The position numbers were made by a program, and so were the translations under genes. A stretch of DNA of 64,000 nt from Rhipicephalus microplus. Taxonomy: Eukaryota > Arthropoda > Arachnida > Ixodida > Ixodidae. Location of the stretch: positions 1,116,001 to 1,180,000 of the forward strand of contig NW_027464602.1 of NCBI RefSeq assembly GCF_043290135.1. Reading direction: 5' to 3'. The stretch's first letter is position 1; every line of letters starts with the position of its first letter. The notes under the pieces were generated by a model that was not told the DNA's origin, did no database searches, and saw nothing but the letters and a program-made list of their open reading frames with translations. This document shows, one piece after another, positions 36,871-50,480 of this stretch.

Positions 36871-39382
36871 TTGCTCCCTTCTCACCACCATCAGAACATA
36901 ACTTCAAAGCTATCAGCCCAAAGAAAAAAAGCGCCATACCACCACAGGGTGGTCTCGAACCTCCGACCTTTTGGTTAACAGCCGATCGCGCTAGCCAATT
37001 GCGCCATGGAGACAGTCCTGCTCCACTCTCACCACCATCAGAACATATCTTCAAAGCTATCAGCCCAAAGAAAAAAAAGCACCGCACCACCACCGGGTGG
37101 GCTCGAACCTCCAACTTTTCGGTTAACAGCCGATCACGCTAGCCAATTGCGCCACGGAGACAGTCCTGCTCCACTCTCACCACCATCAGAACATATCTTC
37201 AAAGCTATCAGCCCACAGAAAAAAAGCGCCACACAACCACCGGGTAGGCTCGAACCTCCGACTTTTCGGTTAACAGCAGATCGCGCTAGCCAAATGCGCC
37301 ACGGAGACAATCGTGCTCCACTCTCACCACCATCAGAACATATCTTCAAAGCTATCAGCGCAAAGAAAAAAAAGCGCCGCACAACCACCGGGTGGGCTCG
37401 AACCTCTAACCTTTCGGTTAACAGCCGATCGCGCAAGCCAATTTCGCCATAGAGACAGTCCTGCTCCACTCTCACCACCATCAGAACATATCTTCAAAGG
37501 TATCAGCCCAAAGAAAAAAAAGCGCCGCACCATCACTGGGTGGGCTCGAACCTCCGACTTTTCGGTTAACAGCCGATCGCGCTAGCCAATTGCGCCACGG
37601 AGACAGTCCTGCTCCACTCTCACCACCATCAGAACATATCTTCAAAGCTATCAGCTCAAAGAAAAAAAAACCACCGCACAACCACCGAGTGGGCTCGAAC
37701 CTCCAACCTTTCGGTTAACAGCCAATCGCGCTAGCCAATCGCGCCACGGAGACAGTCCTGCTCCACTCTCACCACCATCAGAACATATTTTCAAAGCTAT
37801 CAGCCCAAAGAAAAAAAAGCGCCGCACCACCACCGGGTGGGCTCGAACCTCAGACTTTCCGGTTAACAGCCGATCAAGCTAGCCAATTGCGCCACGGAGA
37901 TAGTCCTGCTCCACTCTCACCACCATCAGAACATATCTTCAAAGCTATCAGCGCAAAGAAAAAAAAGCGCCGCACCACCACTGGGTGGGCTCGAACCTCC
38001 AACCTTTCGGTTAACAGCCGATCGTGCAAGCCAATTTTGCCATGGAGACAGTCCTGCTCCACTCTCACCACCATCAGAACATATCTTCAAAGCTATCAGC
38101 CCAAAGAAAAAAAAGCGCCATACCACCACAGGGTGGGCTCGAACCTCCGACCTTTTGGTTAACAGCCGATCGCGCTAGCCAATTGCGCCATAGAGACAGT
38201 CCTGCTCCACTCTCACCACCATCAGAACATATCTTCAAAGCTATCAGCCCAAAGAAAAAAAAGCCCCGCACCACCACCGGGTGGGCTCGAACCTCCAACT
38301 TTTCGCTTAACAGCCGATCACGCTAGCCAATTGCGCCACGGAGACAGTCCTGCTCCACTCTCACCACCATCAGAACATATCTTCAAAGCTATCAGCCCAC
38401 AGAAAAAAAAGCGCCGCACAACCACCGGGTAGGCTCGAACCTCCGACTTTTCGGTTAACAGCCGATCGCGCTAGCCAATTGCGCCACGGAGACAGTCCTG
38501 CTCCACTCTCACCACCATAAGAACATATCTTCAAAGCTATCAGCCCAAAGAAAAAATCGCCGCACTACCACTGGGTGGGCTCGAACCTCCGACATTTTGG
38601 TTAACAGCCAATCGCGCTAGCCAATTGCGCCACGGAGACAGTCCTGCTCCTCTCTCACCACCATCAGAACATATTTTCAAAGCTATCAGCCCAAAGAAAA
38701 AAAAGCGCCGCACCACCACCGGGTGGGCTCGAACCTCCAACTTTCCGGTTAACAGCCGATCAAGCTAGCCAATTGCGCCACGGAGACAGTCCTGCTCCAC
38801 TCTCACCACCATCAGCACATATCTTCAAAGCTATCAGCCCACAGAAAAAAAAGCGCCGCACAACCACCGAGTAGGCTCGAACCTCCAACTTTTCGGTTAA
38901 CAGCCGATCGCGCTAGCCAATTGCGCCACGGAGACAGACCTGCTCCACTCTCACCACCATAAGAACATATCATCAAAGCTATCAGCCCGAAGAAAAAAAA
39001 GCGCCACATCACCACTGGGTGGGCTCGAACCTCCGACCTTTTCGTTAACAGCCGATCGCGCTAGCCAATTGCGCCACGGAGACAGTCCTGCTCCACTCTC
39101 ACCACCGTCAGAACATTTCTTCAGAGCTATCAGCCCAAAGAAAAAAAAAGCGCTGCACCACCACCGGGTGGGCTCGAACCTCCAACCTTACGGTTAACAG
39201 CCGATCGCGCTAGCCCATTGCGCCACGAAGACAGTCTTGCTCCACTCTCACCACCATCAGAACATATCTTCAAAGCTATCAGCGCAAAGAAAAAAGCAAC
39301 ACACCACTCCCGGGAGGGCTCGAAACTCCAACCTTTCGGTCAACAGCCGATTGCGCTAGCCCATTGCGCCACGGAGACAGTC
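36871..39382 (-). repeat. 17-monomer higher-order block, copy 1
   Basis: Block boundaries are set at the marker TTGCTCCCTTCTCACC, found at 36871, 39383, 41596, 44245 and 46751 (also 43363 and 54269). After the marker come, in order, a CCATACCACCACAGGG monomer, a GCACCGC monomer, a CCACACAACC/GGGTAGG monomer, CAGCAGATC, CTCTAACC, AAAGGTATC, CTCAAAG/CCACCGC, CTCAGAC, GCGCAAAG, TGCAAGCC and GCCCCGC monomers. This copy is 2,512 bp. Confidence 0.78.
37828..37901 (-). pseudogene. tRNA-Asn-like copy, 'CTCAGACTTTCCGG' subfamily representative
   Basis: The 5' acceptor begins with A (ATCTCCG), so pair 1-72 becomes A-U with CGGTGGT. The D stem is changed by the CGATCAAGC variant (GCGC against GCTT), losing two pairs. 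The T stem reads TGAGG against CCACC, so position 49 is also mispaired. The anticodon remains GTT. The subfamily recurs near 18985, 36225, 42575, 45215, 47440, 49935, 52735, 54945, 57450, 58340, 60845, 62770 and 63650. Confidence 0.7.
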
Positions 39383-41595
39383 TTGCTCCCTTCTCACCAC
39401 CATCAGAACATAACTTCAAAGCTATCAGCCCAAAGAAAAAAAGCGCCATACCACCACAGGGTGGGCTCGAACCTCCGACCTTTTGGTTAACAGCCGATCG
39501 CGCTAGCCAATTGCGCCATGGAGACAGTCCTGCTCCACTCTCACCACCATCAGAACATATCTTCAAAGCTATCAGCCCAAAGAAAAAAAAGCACCGCACC
39601 ACCACCGGGTGGGCTCGAACCTCCAACTTTTCGGTTAACAGCCGATCACGCTAGCCAATTGCGCCACGGAGACAGTCCTGCTCCACTCTCACCACCATCA
39701 GAACATATCTTCAAAGCTATCAGCCCACAGAAAAAAAGCGCCACACAACCACCGGGTAGGCTCGAACCTCCGACTTTTCGGTTAACAGCCGATCACGCTA
39801 GCCAATTGCGCCACGGAGACAGTCCTGCTCCACTCTCACCACCATAAGAACATATCTTAAAGCTATCAGCCCAAAGAAAAAAAAGCGCCGCAACACCACT
39901 GGGTGGGCTCGGACCTCCGACCTTTTGGATAACAGCCGATCGCGCTAGCCAATTGCGCCACGGAGACAGTCCTGCTGCACTCTCACCACCATCAGAACAT
40001 ATTTTCAAAGCTATCACCCCAAAGAAAAAAAAGCGCCATACCACCACCGGGTGGGCTCGAACCTCCGACCTTTTGGTTAACACCGATCGCGCTCGCCAAT
40101 TGCGCCATGGAGACAGTCCTGCTCAACTCTCACCACCATCAGAAGATATCTTCAAAGCTATCAGCCCAAAGAAAAAAAGCACCGCACCACCACCGGGTGG
40201 GCTCGAACCTCCAACTTTTCGGTTAACAGCCGATCACGCTAGCCAATTGCGCCACGGAGACAGTCCTGCTCCACTCTCACCACAATTAGAACATATCTTC
40301 AAAGCTATCAGCCCAAAGAAAAAAAAGCGCCGCACCACCACCGGGTGGGCTCGAACCTCCAACCTTTCGGTTAACAGCAGATCGCGCTAGCCAATTGCGC
40401 CACGGAGACAATCGTGCTCCACTCTCACCACCATCAGAACATATCTTCAAAGCTATCAGCGCAAAGAAAAAAAAGCGCCGCACCACCACCGGGTGGGCTC
40501 GAACCTCTAACCTTTCGGTTAACAGCCGATCGCGCAAGCCAATTTCGCCATAGAGACAGTCCTGCTCCACTCTCACCACCATCAGAACATATCTTCAAAG
40601 GTATCAGCCCAAAGAAAAAAAAGCGCCGCACCATCACTGGGTGGGCTCGAACCTCCGACTTTTCGGTTAACAGCCGATCGCGCTAGCCAATTGCGCCACG
40701 GAGACAGTCCTGCTCCACTCTCACCACCATCAGAACATATCTTCAAAGCTATCAGCTCAAAGAAAAAAAAACCACCGCACAACCACCGAGTGGGCTCGAA
40801 CCTCCAACCTTTCGGTTAACAGCCAATCGCGCTAGCCAATCGCGCCACGGAGACAGTCCTGCTCCACTCTCACCACCATCAAAACATATTTTCAAAGCTA
40901 TCAGCCCAAAGAAAAAAAAGCGCCGCACCACCACCGGGTGGGCTCGAACTTCATACTTTCCGGTTAACAGCCGATCAAGCTAGCCAATTGCGCCACGGAG
41001 ATAGTCCTGCTCCACTCTCACCACCATCAGAACATATCTTCAAAGCTATCAGCGCAAAGAAAAAAAAGCGCCGCACCACCACTGGGTGGGCTCGAACCTC
41101 CAACCTTTCGGTTAACAGCCGATCGTGCAAGCCAATTTTGCCATGGAGACAGTCCTGCTCCACTCTCACAACCATCAGAACATATCTTCAAAGCTATCAG
41201 CCCAAAGAAAAAAAGCGCCATACCACCACAGGGTGGGCTCGAACCTCCGACCTTTTGGTTAATAGCCGATCGCGCTAGCCAAGTGCGCCATGGAGACAGT
41301 CCTGCTCCACTCTCACCACCATCAGAACATATCTTCAAAGCTATCAGCCCAAAGAAAAAAAAGCCCCGCACCACCACCGGGTGGGCTCGAACCTCCAACT
41401 TTTCGCTTAACAGCCGATCACGCTAGCCAATTGCGCCACGGAGACAGTCTTGCTCCACTCTCACCACCATCAGAACATATCTTCAAAGCTATCAGCGCAA
41501 AGAAAAAATCAACACACCACTCCCGGGAGGGCTCGAAACTCCAACCTTTCGGTCAACAGCCGATCGCGCTAGCCCATTGCGCCACGGAGACAGTC
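39383..41595 (-). repeat. 15-monomer higher-order block, copy 2
   Basis: This is the second marker-to-marker block, 2,213 bp. It starts like copy 1, then takes a different route: after the GGGTAGG monomer it carries an ATCTTAAAGC (1-bp deletion) and GGGCTCGGACC monomer near 39850-39915. It then rejoins the common series (CTCTAACC, AAAGGTATC, CCACCGC, CTTCATAC, GCCCCGC). Confidence 0.75.
39452..39525 (-). pseudogene. tRNA-Asn-like copy, 'CCATACCACCACAGGG / CCTTTTGG' subfamily representative
   Basis: The acceptor 3' strand is CTGTGGT against GTCTCCA, with at least three mismatches. The anticodon stem is ATCGG/CCAAA, losing pair 29-41 as well as 27-43. The D stem GCGC/GCGC and both A- and B-boxes are intact and the anticodon is GTT. 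This subfamily is frequent throughout the window and shows well that promoter boxes outlast the cloverleaf. Confidence 0.7.
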
Positions 41596-44244
41596 TTGCT
41601 CCCTTCTCACCACCATCAGAACATAACTTCAAAGCTATCAGCCCAAAGAAAAAAAGCGCCATACCACCACAGGGTGGTCTCGAACCTCCGACCTTTTGGT
41701 TAACAGCCGATCGCGCTAGCCAATTGCGCCATGGAGACAGTCCTGCTCCACTCTCACCACCATCAGAACATATCTTCAAACCTATCAGCCCAAAGAAAAA
41801 AAAGCACCGCACCACCACCGGGTGGGCTCGAACCTCCAACTTTTCGGTTAACAGCCGATCACGCTAGCCAATTGCGCCACGAAGACAGTCCTGCTCCACT
41901 CTCACCACCATCAGAACATATCTTCAAAGCTATCAGCCCACAGAAAAAAAGCGCCACACAACCACCGGGTAGGCTCGAACCTCCGACTTTTCGGTTAACA
42001 GCAGATCGCGCTAGCCAAATGCGCCACGGAGACAATCGTGCTCCACTCTCACCTCCATCAGAACATATCTTCAAAGCTATCAGCGCAAAGAAAAAAAAGC
42101 GCCGCACCACCACCGGGTGGGCTCGAACCTCTAACCTTTCGGTTAACAGCCGATCGCGCAAGCCAATTTCGCCATAGAGACAGTCCTGCTCCACTCTCAC
42201 CACCATCAGAACATATCTTCAAAGGTATCAGCCCAAAGAAAAAAAAGCGCCGCACCATCACTGGGTGGGCTCGAACCTCCGACTTTTCGGTTAACAGCCG
42301 ATCGCGCTAGCCAATTGCGCCACGGAGACAGTCCTGCTCCACTCTCACCACCATCAGAACATATCTTCAAAGCTATCAGCTCAAAGAAAAAAACCCACCG
42401 CACAACCACCGAGTGGGCTCGAACCTCCAACCTTTCGGTTAACAGCCAATCGCGCTAGCCAATCGGGCCACGGAGACAGTCCTGCTCCACTCTCACCACC
42501 ATCAGAACATATTTTCAAAGCTATCAGCCCAAAGAAAAAAAAGCGCCGCACCACCACCGGGTGGGCTCGAACCTCAGACTTCCCGGTTAACAGCCGATCA
42601 AGCTAGCCAATTGCGCCACGGAGATAGTCCTGCTCCACTCTCACCACCATCAGAACATATCTTCAAAGCTATCAGCCCAAAGAAAAAAAAGCGCCATACC
42701 ACCACAGGGTGGGCTCGAACCTCCGACCTTTTGGTTAACAGCCGATCGCGCTAGCCAATTGCGCCATGGAGACAGTCCTGCTCCACTCTCACCACCATCA
42801 GAACATATCTTCAAAGCTATCAGCCCAAAAAAAAGCCCCGCACCACCACCGGGTGGGCTCGAACCTCCAAATTTCGCTTAACAGCCGATCACGCTAGCCA
42901 ATTGCGCCACGGAGACAGTCCTGCTCCACTCTCACCACCATCAGAACATATCTTCAAAGCTATCAGCCCACAGAAAAAAAAGCGCCGCACAACCACCGGG
43001 TAGGCTCGAACCTCCGACTTTTCGGTTAACAGCCGATCGCGCTAGCCAATTGCGCCACGGAGACAGTCCTGCTCCACTCTCACCACCATAAGAACATATC
43101 TTCAAAGCTATCACCCCAAAGAAAAAAAAGCCCCGCACCACCACCGGGTGGGCTCGAACCTCCAACTTTTCGCTTAACAGCCGATCACGCTAGCCAATTG
43201 CGCCACGGAGACAGTCTTGCTCCACTCTCACCACCATCAGAACATATCTTCAAAGCTATCAGCGCAAAGAAAAAAGCAACACACCACTCCCGGGAGGGCT
43301 CGAAACTCCAACCTTTCGGTCAACAGCCGATCGCGCTAGCCCATTGCGCCACGGAGACAGTCTTGCTCCCTTCTCACCACCATCAGAACATAACTTCAAA
43401 GCTATCAGCCCACAGAAAAAAAGCGCCGCACAACCACCGAGTAGGCTCGAACCTCCAACTTTTCGGTTAACAGCCGATCGCGCTAGCCAATTGCGCCACG
43501 GAGACAGACCTGCTCCACTCTCACCACCATAAGAACATATCTTCAAAGCTATCAGCCCAAAGAAAAAAAGCGCCATACCACCACAGGGTGGGCTCGAACC
43601 TCCGACCTTTTGGTTAATAGCCGATCGCGCTAGCCAAGTGCGCCATGGAGACAGTCCTGCTCCACTCTCACCACCATCAGAACATATCTTCAAAGCTATC
43701 AGCCCGAAGAAAAAGAAGCGCCACATCACCACTGGGTGGGCTCGAACCTCCGACCTTTTCGTTAACAGCCGATCGCGCTAGCCAATTGCGCCACGGAGAC
43801 AGTCCTGCTCCACTCTCACCACCATCAGAACATATCTTCAAGCTATCAGCCCAAAGAAAAAAAGCGCCATACCACCACAGGGTGGGCTCGAACCTCCGAC
43901 CTTTTGGTTAATAGCCGATCGCGCTAGCCAAGTGCGCCATGGAGACAGTCCTGCTCCACTCTCACCACCATCAGAACATATCTTCAAAGCTATCAGCCCA
44001 AAGAAAAAAAAGCCCCGCACCACCACCGGGTGGGCTCGAACCTCCAACTTTTCGCTTAACAGCCGATCACGCTAGCCAATTGCGCCACGGAGACAGTCTT
44101 GCTCCACTCTCACCACCATCAGAACATATCTTCAAAGCTATCAGCGCAAAGAAAAAAGCAACACACCACTCCCGGGAGGGCTCGAAACTCCAACCTTTCG
44201 GTCAACAGCCGATCGCGCTAGCCCATTGCGCCACGGAGACAGTC
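41596..44244 (-). repeat. 18-monomer higher-order block, copy 3
   Basis: This marker-to-marker block is 2,649 bp. Its first half matches copies 1 and 4 closely (CAGCAGATCGCG with CCAAATGCGCC near 42001-42025, 37275-37300 and 44649-44675). Its second half contains an extra partial marker at 43363 and units with a 1-bp loss (CTTCAAGCTATC near 43838). Confidence 0.75.
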
Positions 44245-46750
44245 TTGCTCCCTTCTCACCACCATCAGAACATAACTTCAAAGCTATCAGCCCAAAGAAA
44301 AAAAGCGCCATACCACCACAGGGTGGTCTCGAACCTCCGACCTTTTGGTTAACAGCCGATCGCGCTAGCCAATTGCGCCATGGAGACAGTCCTGCTCCAC
44401 TCTCACCACCATCAGAACATATCTTCAAAGCTATCAGCCCAAAGAAAAAAAAGCACCGCACCACCACCGGGTGGGCTCGAACCTCCAACTTTTCGGTTAA
44501 CAGCCGATCACGCTAGCCAATTGCGCCACGGAGACAGTCCTGCTCCACTCTCACCACCATCAGAACATATCTTCAAAGCTATCAGCCCACAGAAAAAAAG
44601 CGCCACACAACCACCGGGTAGGCTCGAACCTCCGACTTTTCGGTTAACAGCAGATCGCGCTAGCCAAATGCGCCACGGAGACAATCGTGCTCCACTCTCA
44701 CCACCATCAGAACATATCTTCAAAGCTATCAGCGCAAAGAAAAAAAAGCGCCGCACCACCACCGGGTGGGCTCGAACCTCTAACCTTTCGGTTAACAGCC
44801 GATCGCGCAAGCCAATTTCGCCATAGAGACAGTCCTGCTCCACTCTCACCACCATCAGAACATATCTTCAAAGGTATCAGCCCAAAGAAAAAAAAGCGCC
44901 GCACCATCACTGGGTGGGCTCGAACCTCCGACTTTTCGGTTAACAGCCGATCGCGCTAGCCAATTGCGCCACGGAGACAGTCCTGCTCCTCTCTCACCAC
45001 CATCAGAACATATCTTCAAAGCTATCAGCTCAAAGAAAAAAAACCACCGCACAACCACCGAGTGGGCTCGAACCTCCAACCTTTCGGTTAACAGCCAATC
45101 GCGCTAGCCAATCGGGCCACGGAGACAGTCCCGCTCCACTCTCACCACCATCAGAACATATTTTCAAAGCTATCAGCCCAAAGAAAAAAAAGCGCCGCAC
45201 CACCACCGGGTGGGCTCGAACCTCAGACTTCCCGGTTAACAGCCGATCAAGCTAGCCAATTGCGCCACGGAGATAGTCCTGCTCCACTCTCACCACCATC
45301 AGAACATATCTTCAAAGCTATCAGCGCAAAGAAAAAAAAGCGCCGCACCACCACTGGGTGGGCTCGAACCTCCAACCTTTCGGTTAACAGCCGATCGTGC
45401 AAGCCAATTTTGCCATGGAGACAGTCCTGCTCCACTCTCACCACCATCAGAACATATCTTCAAAGCTATCAGCCCAAAGAAAAAAAAGCGCCATACCACC
45501 ACAGGGTGGGCTCGAACCTCCGACCTTTTGGTTAACAGCCGATCGCGCTAGCCAATTGCGCCATGGAGACAGTCCTGCTCCACTCTCACCACCATCAGAA
45601 CATATCTTCAAAGCTATCAGCCCAAAAAAAAGCCCCGCACCACCACCGGGTGGGCTCGAACCTCCAAATTTCGCTTAACAGCCGATCACGCTAGCCAATT
45701 GCGCCACGGAGACAGTCCTGCTCCACTCTCACCACCATCAGAACATATCTTCAAAGCTATCAGCCCACAGAAAAAAAAGCGCCGCACAACCACCGGGTAG
45801 GCTCGAACCTCCGACTTTTCGGTTAACAGCCGATCGCGCTAGCCAATTGCGCCACGGAGACAGTCCTGCTCCACTCTCACCACCATAAGAACATATCTTC
45901 AAAGCTATCAGCCCAAAGAAAAAAAGCGCCGCACTACCACTGGGTGGGCTCGAACCTCCGACATTTTGGTTAACAGCCGATCGCGCTAGCCAATTGCGCC
46001 ACGGAGACAGTCCTGCTCCTCTCTCACCACCATCAGAACATATTTTCAAAGCTATCAGCCCAAAGAAAAAAAAGCGCCGCACCACCACCGGGTGGGCTCG
46101 AACCTCCAACTTTCCGGTTAACAGCCGATCAAGCTAGCCAATTGCGCCACGGAGACAGTCCTGCTCCACTCTCACCACCATCAGAACATATCTTCAAAGC
46201 TATCAGCCCACAGAAAAAAAGCGCCGCACAACCACCGAGTAGGCTCGAACCTCCAACTTTTCGGTTAACAGCCGATCGCGCTAGCCAATTGCGCCACGGA
46301 GACAGACCTGCTCCACTCTCACCACCATAAGAACATATCATCAAAGCTATCAGCCCGAAGAAAAAAAAGCGCCACATCACCACTGGGTGGGCTCGAACCT
46401 CCGACCTTTTCGTTAACAGCCGATCGCGCTAGCCAATTGCGCCACGGAGACAGTCCTGCTCCACTCTCACCACCGTCAGAACATTTCTTCAGAGCTATCA
46501 GCCCAAAGAAAAAAAAAGTGCTGCACCACCACCGGGTGGGCTCGAACCTCCAACCTTACGGTTAACAGCCGATCGCGCTAGCCCATTGCGCCACGAAGAC
46601 AGTCTTGCTCCACTCTCACCACCATCAGAACATATCTTCAAAGCTATCAGCGCAAAGAAAAAAGCAACACACCACTCCCGGGAGGGCTCGAAACTCCAAC
46701 CTTTCGGTCAACAGCCGATCGCGCTAGCCCATTGCGCCACGGAGACAGTC
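44245..46750 (-). repeat. 17-monomer higher-order block, copy 4
   Basis: This marker-to-marker block is 2,506 bp. It shares with copy 3 the CCAATCGGGCC variant (near 42462 and 45109), the CTTCCCGG variant and the CCTCCAAATTTCGC deletion (near 42874 and 45661). These variants separate copies 3 and 4 from copies 1 and 2. Confidence 0.75.
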
Positions 46751-47091
46751 TTGCTCCCTTCTCACCACCATCAGAACATAACTTCAAAGCTATCAGCCCA
46801 AAGAAAAAAAGCGCCATACCACCACAGGGTGGGCTCGAACCTCCGACCTTTTGGTTAACAGCCGATCTCGCTAGCCAATTGCGCCATGGAGACAGTCCTG
46901 CTCCACTCTCACCACCATCAGAAGATATCTTCAAAGCTATCAGCCCAAAGAAAAAAAAGCACCGCACCACCACCGGGTGGGCTCGAACCTCCAACTTTTC
47001 GGTTAACAGCCGATCACGCTAGCCAATTGCGCCACGGAGACAGTCCTGCTCCACTCTCACCACCATCAGAACATATCTTCAAAGCTATCAG

Positions 47092-50000
47092 CCCACAGAA
47101 AAAAAGCGCCACACAACCACCGGGTAGGCTCGAACCTCCGACTTTTCGGTTAACAGCCGATCGCGCTAGCCAATTGCGCCACGGAGACAGTCCTGCTCCA
47201 CTCTCACCACCATAAGAACCTATCTTAAAGCTATCAGCCCAAAGAAAAAAAAAGCGCCGCACCACCACTGGGTGGGCTCGGACCTCCGACCTTTTGGTTA
47301 ACAGCCGATCGCGCTAGCCAGTTGCGCCACGGAGACAGTCCTGCTCCACTCTCACCACCATCAGAACATATTTTCAAAGCTATCAGCCCAAAAAAAGAAA
47401 GCGCCGCACCACCACCGGGTGGGCTCGAACCTCAGACTTTCCGGTTAACAGCCGATCAAGCTAGCCAATTGCGCCACGGAGATAGTCCTGCTCCACTCTC
47501 ACCACCATCAGAACATATCTTCAAAGCTATCAGCGCAAAGAAAAAAAAGCGCCGCACCACCACTGGGTGGGCTCGAACCCCCAACCTTTCGGTTAACAGC
47601 CGATCGCACAAGCCAATTTTGCCATGGAGACAGTCCTGCTCCACTCTCACCACCATCAGAACATATCTTCAAAGCTATCAGCCCAAAGAAAAAAAAGCGC
47701 CATACCACCACAGGGTGGGCTCGAACCTCCAACCTTTCGGTTAACAGCCGATCGCGCTAGCCAATTGCCCCACGGAGACAGTCGTGCTCCACTCTCACCA
47801 CCGTCAGAATATTTCTTCAGAGCTATCACCCCAAAGAAAAAAAAAGCGCCGCACCACCACCGGTTGGGCTAGAACCTCCAACATTTCGGTTAACAGCCGA
47901 TCGCGCTAGCCAATTGCGCCACGAAGACAGTCCTGCTCCACTCTCACCACCATCAGAACATATCTTCAAAGCTATTACCGCAAAGAAAAAAGCAACACAC
48001 CACTTCCGGGAGGGCTCAAAACTCCAACCTTTCGGTTAATAGCCGATCGCGCTAGCCCATTGCGCCACGGAGACAGTCTTGCTCCACTCTCACCACCATC
48101 AGAACATATCTTCAAAGCTATCATCGCAAAGAAAAAAGCAACACACCACTCCCGGGAGGGCTCGAAACTCCAACCTTTCGGTCAACAGCCGATCGCGCTA
48201 GCCCATTGCGCCACGGAGACAGTCTTGCTCATCTCTCACCACCATCAGATCATATCATCAAAGCTATCAGCCCAAAGAAAAAAAAGCACCGCACCACCAC
48301 CGGGTGGGATCGAACCTCCAACTTTTCGGTTAACAGCCGATCGCGCTGGCCAATTGCGCCACGGAGACAGTCTTGCTCCGTTCTCACCACCATCAGAACA
48401 TAACTTCAAAGCTATCAGCCCAAAGAAAAAAAAGCACCGCACCACCACCGTGTGGGCTCGAACCTCCAACCTTTTGGTTAACAGCCGATCGCGCTGGCGA
48501 ATTGCGCCACGGAGACAGTCGTGCTTCACTCTCACCACCATCAGAAAATATCTTCAAAGCTATCAGCGCAAAGAAAAAAGCAAAACACCACTCCCGGGAG
48601 GGCTCGAACCTCCAACTTTTCGGTTAACAGCCGATTGCGCTAGCCAATTTCGCCACGGGGACCGTCCTGCTCCACTCTCACTACCGTCAGACCATTTATT
48701 CGGAGCTATCACCCCAAAGAAAAAAAAAGCGCCGCACCACCACCGGGTGGGCTCGAACCTCCAACCTTTCGGGTAGCAGCCGATCGCGCTAGCCAATTGC
48801 CCCACGAAGACAGTCGTGCTCCACTCTCACCACCGTCAGAATATTTCTTCAGAGCTATCACCCCAAAGAAAAAAAGCGCCGCACCACCACCGGTTGGGCT
48901 AGAACCTCCAACATTTCGGTTAGCAGCCGATCGCGCTAGCCAATTGCGCCACGAAGACAGTCCTGCTCCACTCTCACCACCATCAGAACATATCTTCAAA
49001 GCTATCATCGCAAAAAAAAAGCAACACACCACTCCCGGGAGGGCTCGAAACTCCAATCTTTCGGTCAACAGCCGATCGCGCTAGCCCATTGCGCCACGGA
49101 GACAGTCTTGCTCATCTCTCACCACCATCAGATCATATCATCAAAGCTATCAGCCCAAAGAAAAAAAAGCACCGCACCACCACCGGGTGGGATCGAAACT
49201 CCAACTTTTCGGTTAACAGCCGATCGCGCTGGCCAATTGCGCCACGGAGACAGTCCTGCTCCACTCTCACCACAATTAGAACATATCTTCAAAGCTATCA
49301 GCCCAAAGAAAAAAAAGCGCCGCACCACCACCGGGTGGGCTGGATTCTCCAACCTTTCGGTTAACAGCAGATCGCGCTAGCCTATTGCGCCACGGTGACA
49401 ATCGTGCTCCACTCTCACCACCATCAGAACATATCTTCAAAGCTATCAGCGCAAAGAAAAAAAAGCGCCGCACCACCACTGGGTGGGCTCGAACCTCCAA
49501 CCTTTCGGTTAACAGCCGATCGCGCAAGCCAATTTTGCCATGGAGACAGTCCTGCTCCACTCTCACCACCATCAGAACATATCTTCAAAGGTATCAGCCC
49601 AAAAAAAAGTGCCGCACCACCACTGGGTGGGCTCGAACCTCCGACCTTTTGGTTAACAGCCGATCGCGCTAGCCAATCGCGCCATGGAGACAGTCCTGCT
49701 CCACTCTCACCACCATCAGAACATATCTTCAAAGCTATCAGCCCAAAGAAAAAAAAGCACTGCACCACCACCGGGTGGGCTCGAACCTCCAACTTTTCGG
49801 TTAACAGCCGATCACGCTAGCCAATTGCGCCACGGAGACAGTCCTGCTCCACTCTCACCACCATCAGAACATATCTTCAAAGCTATCAGCACAAAGAAAA
49901 AAAGCGCCGCACCACCACCGGGTGGGCTCGAACCTCAGACTTTCCGGTTAACAGCCGATCAAGCTAGCCAATTGCGCCACGGAGATAGTCCTGCTCCACT

Positions 50001-50480
50001 CTCACCACCATCAGAACATATCTTCAAAGCTATAAGTGCAAAGAAAAAAAAGCGCCGCACCACCACTGGGTGGGCTCGAACCTCCAACCTTTCGGTTAAC
50101 AGCCGATCGTGCAAGCCAATTTTGCCATGGAGACAGTCCTGCTCCACTCTCACCACCATCAGAACATATCTTCAAAGCTATCAGCCCAAAGAAAAAAAAG
50201 CGCCATACCACCACAGGGTGGGCTCGAACCTCCGACCTTTTGGTTAACAGCCGATCGCGCTAGCCAATCGCGCCATGGAGACAGTCCTGCTCCACTCTCA
50301 CCACCATCAGAACATATCTTCAAAGCTATCAGCCCAAAGAAAAAAAAGCACCGCACCACCACCGGGTGGGCTCGAACCTCCAACTTTTTGGTTAACAGCC
50401 GATCACGCTAGCCAATTGCGCCACGGAGACAGTCCTGCTCCACTCTCACCACCATCAGAACATATCTTCAAAGCTATCAG
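47092..50480 (-). repeat. 23-monomer higher-order block H1
   Basis: Boundaries are set at the marker CCCACAGAAAAAAAGCGCCA (47092, 50481, 54610, 58003, 63313). In order the block holds a GGGTAGG monomer, a GGGCTCGGACC monomer, a CTCAGAC monomer, a GAACCCCCAACC monomer, a chimeric CACAGGG/CCAACCTTTCGG monomer with TTGCCCCAC, the GGTTGGG type, an AATAGCCG type, the CTCCCGGGAGGG types, a TGTGGGCTCG type, an AAAACACC type, a TTTATTCGGAGC spacer type, then GGATTCTCC and CTCAGAC types. Length is 3,389 bp. Confidence 0.78.
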
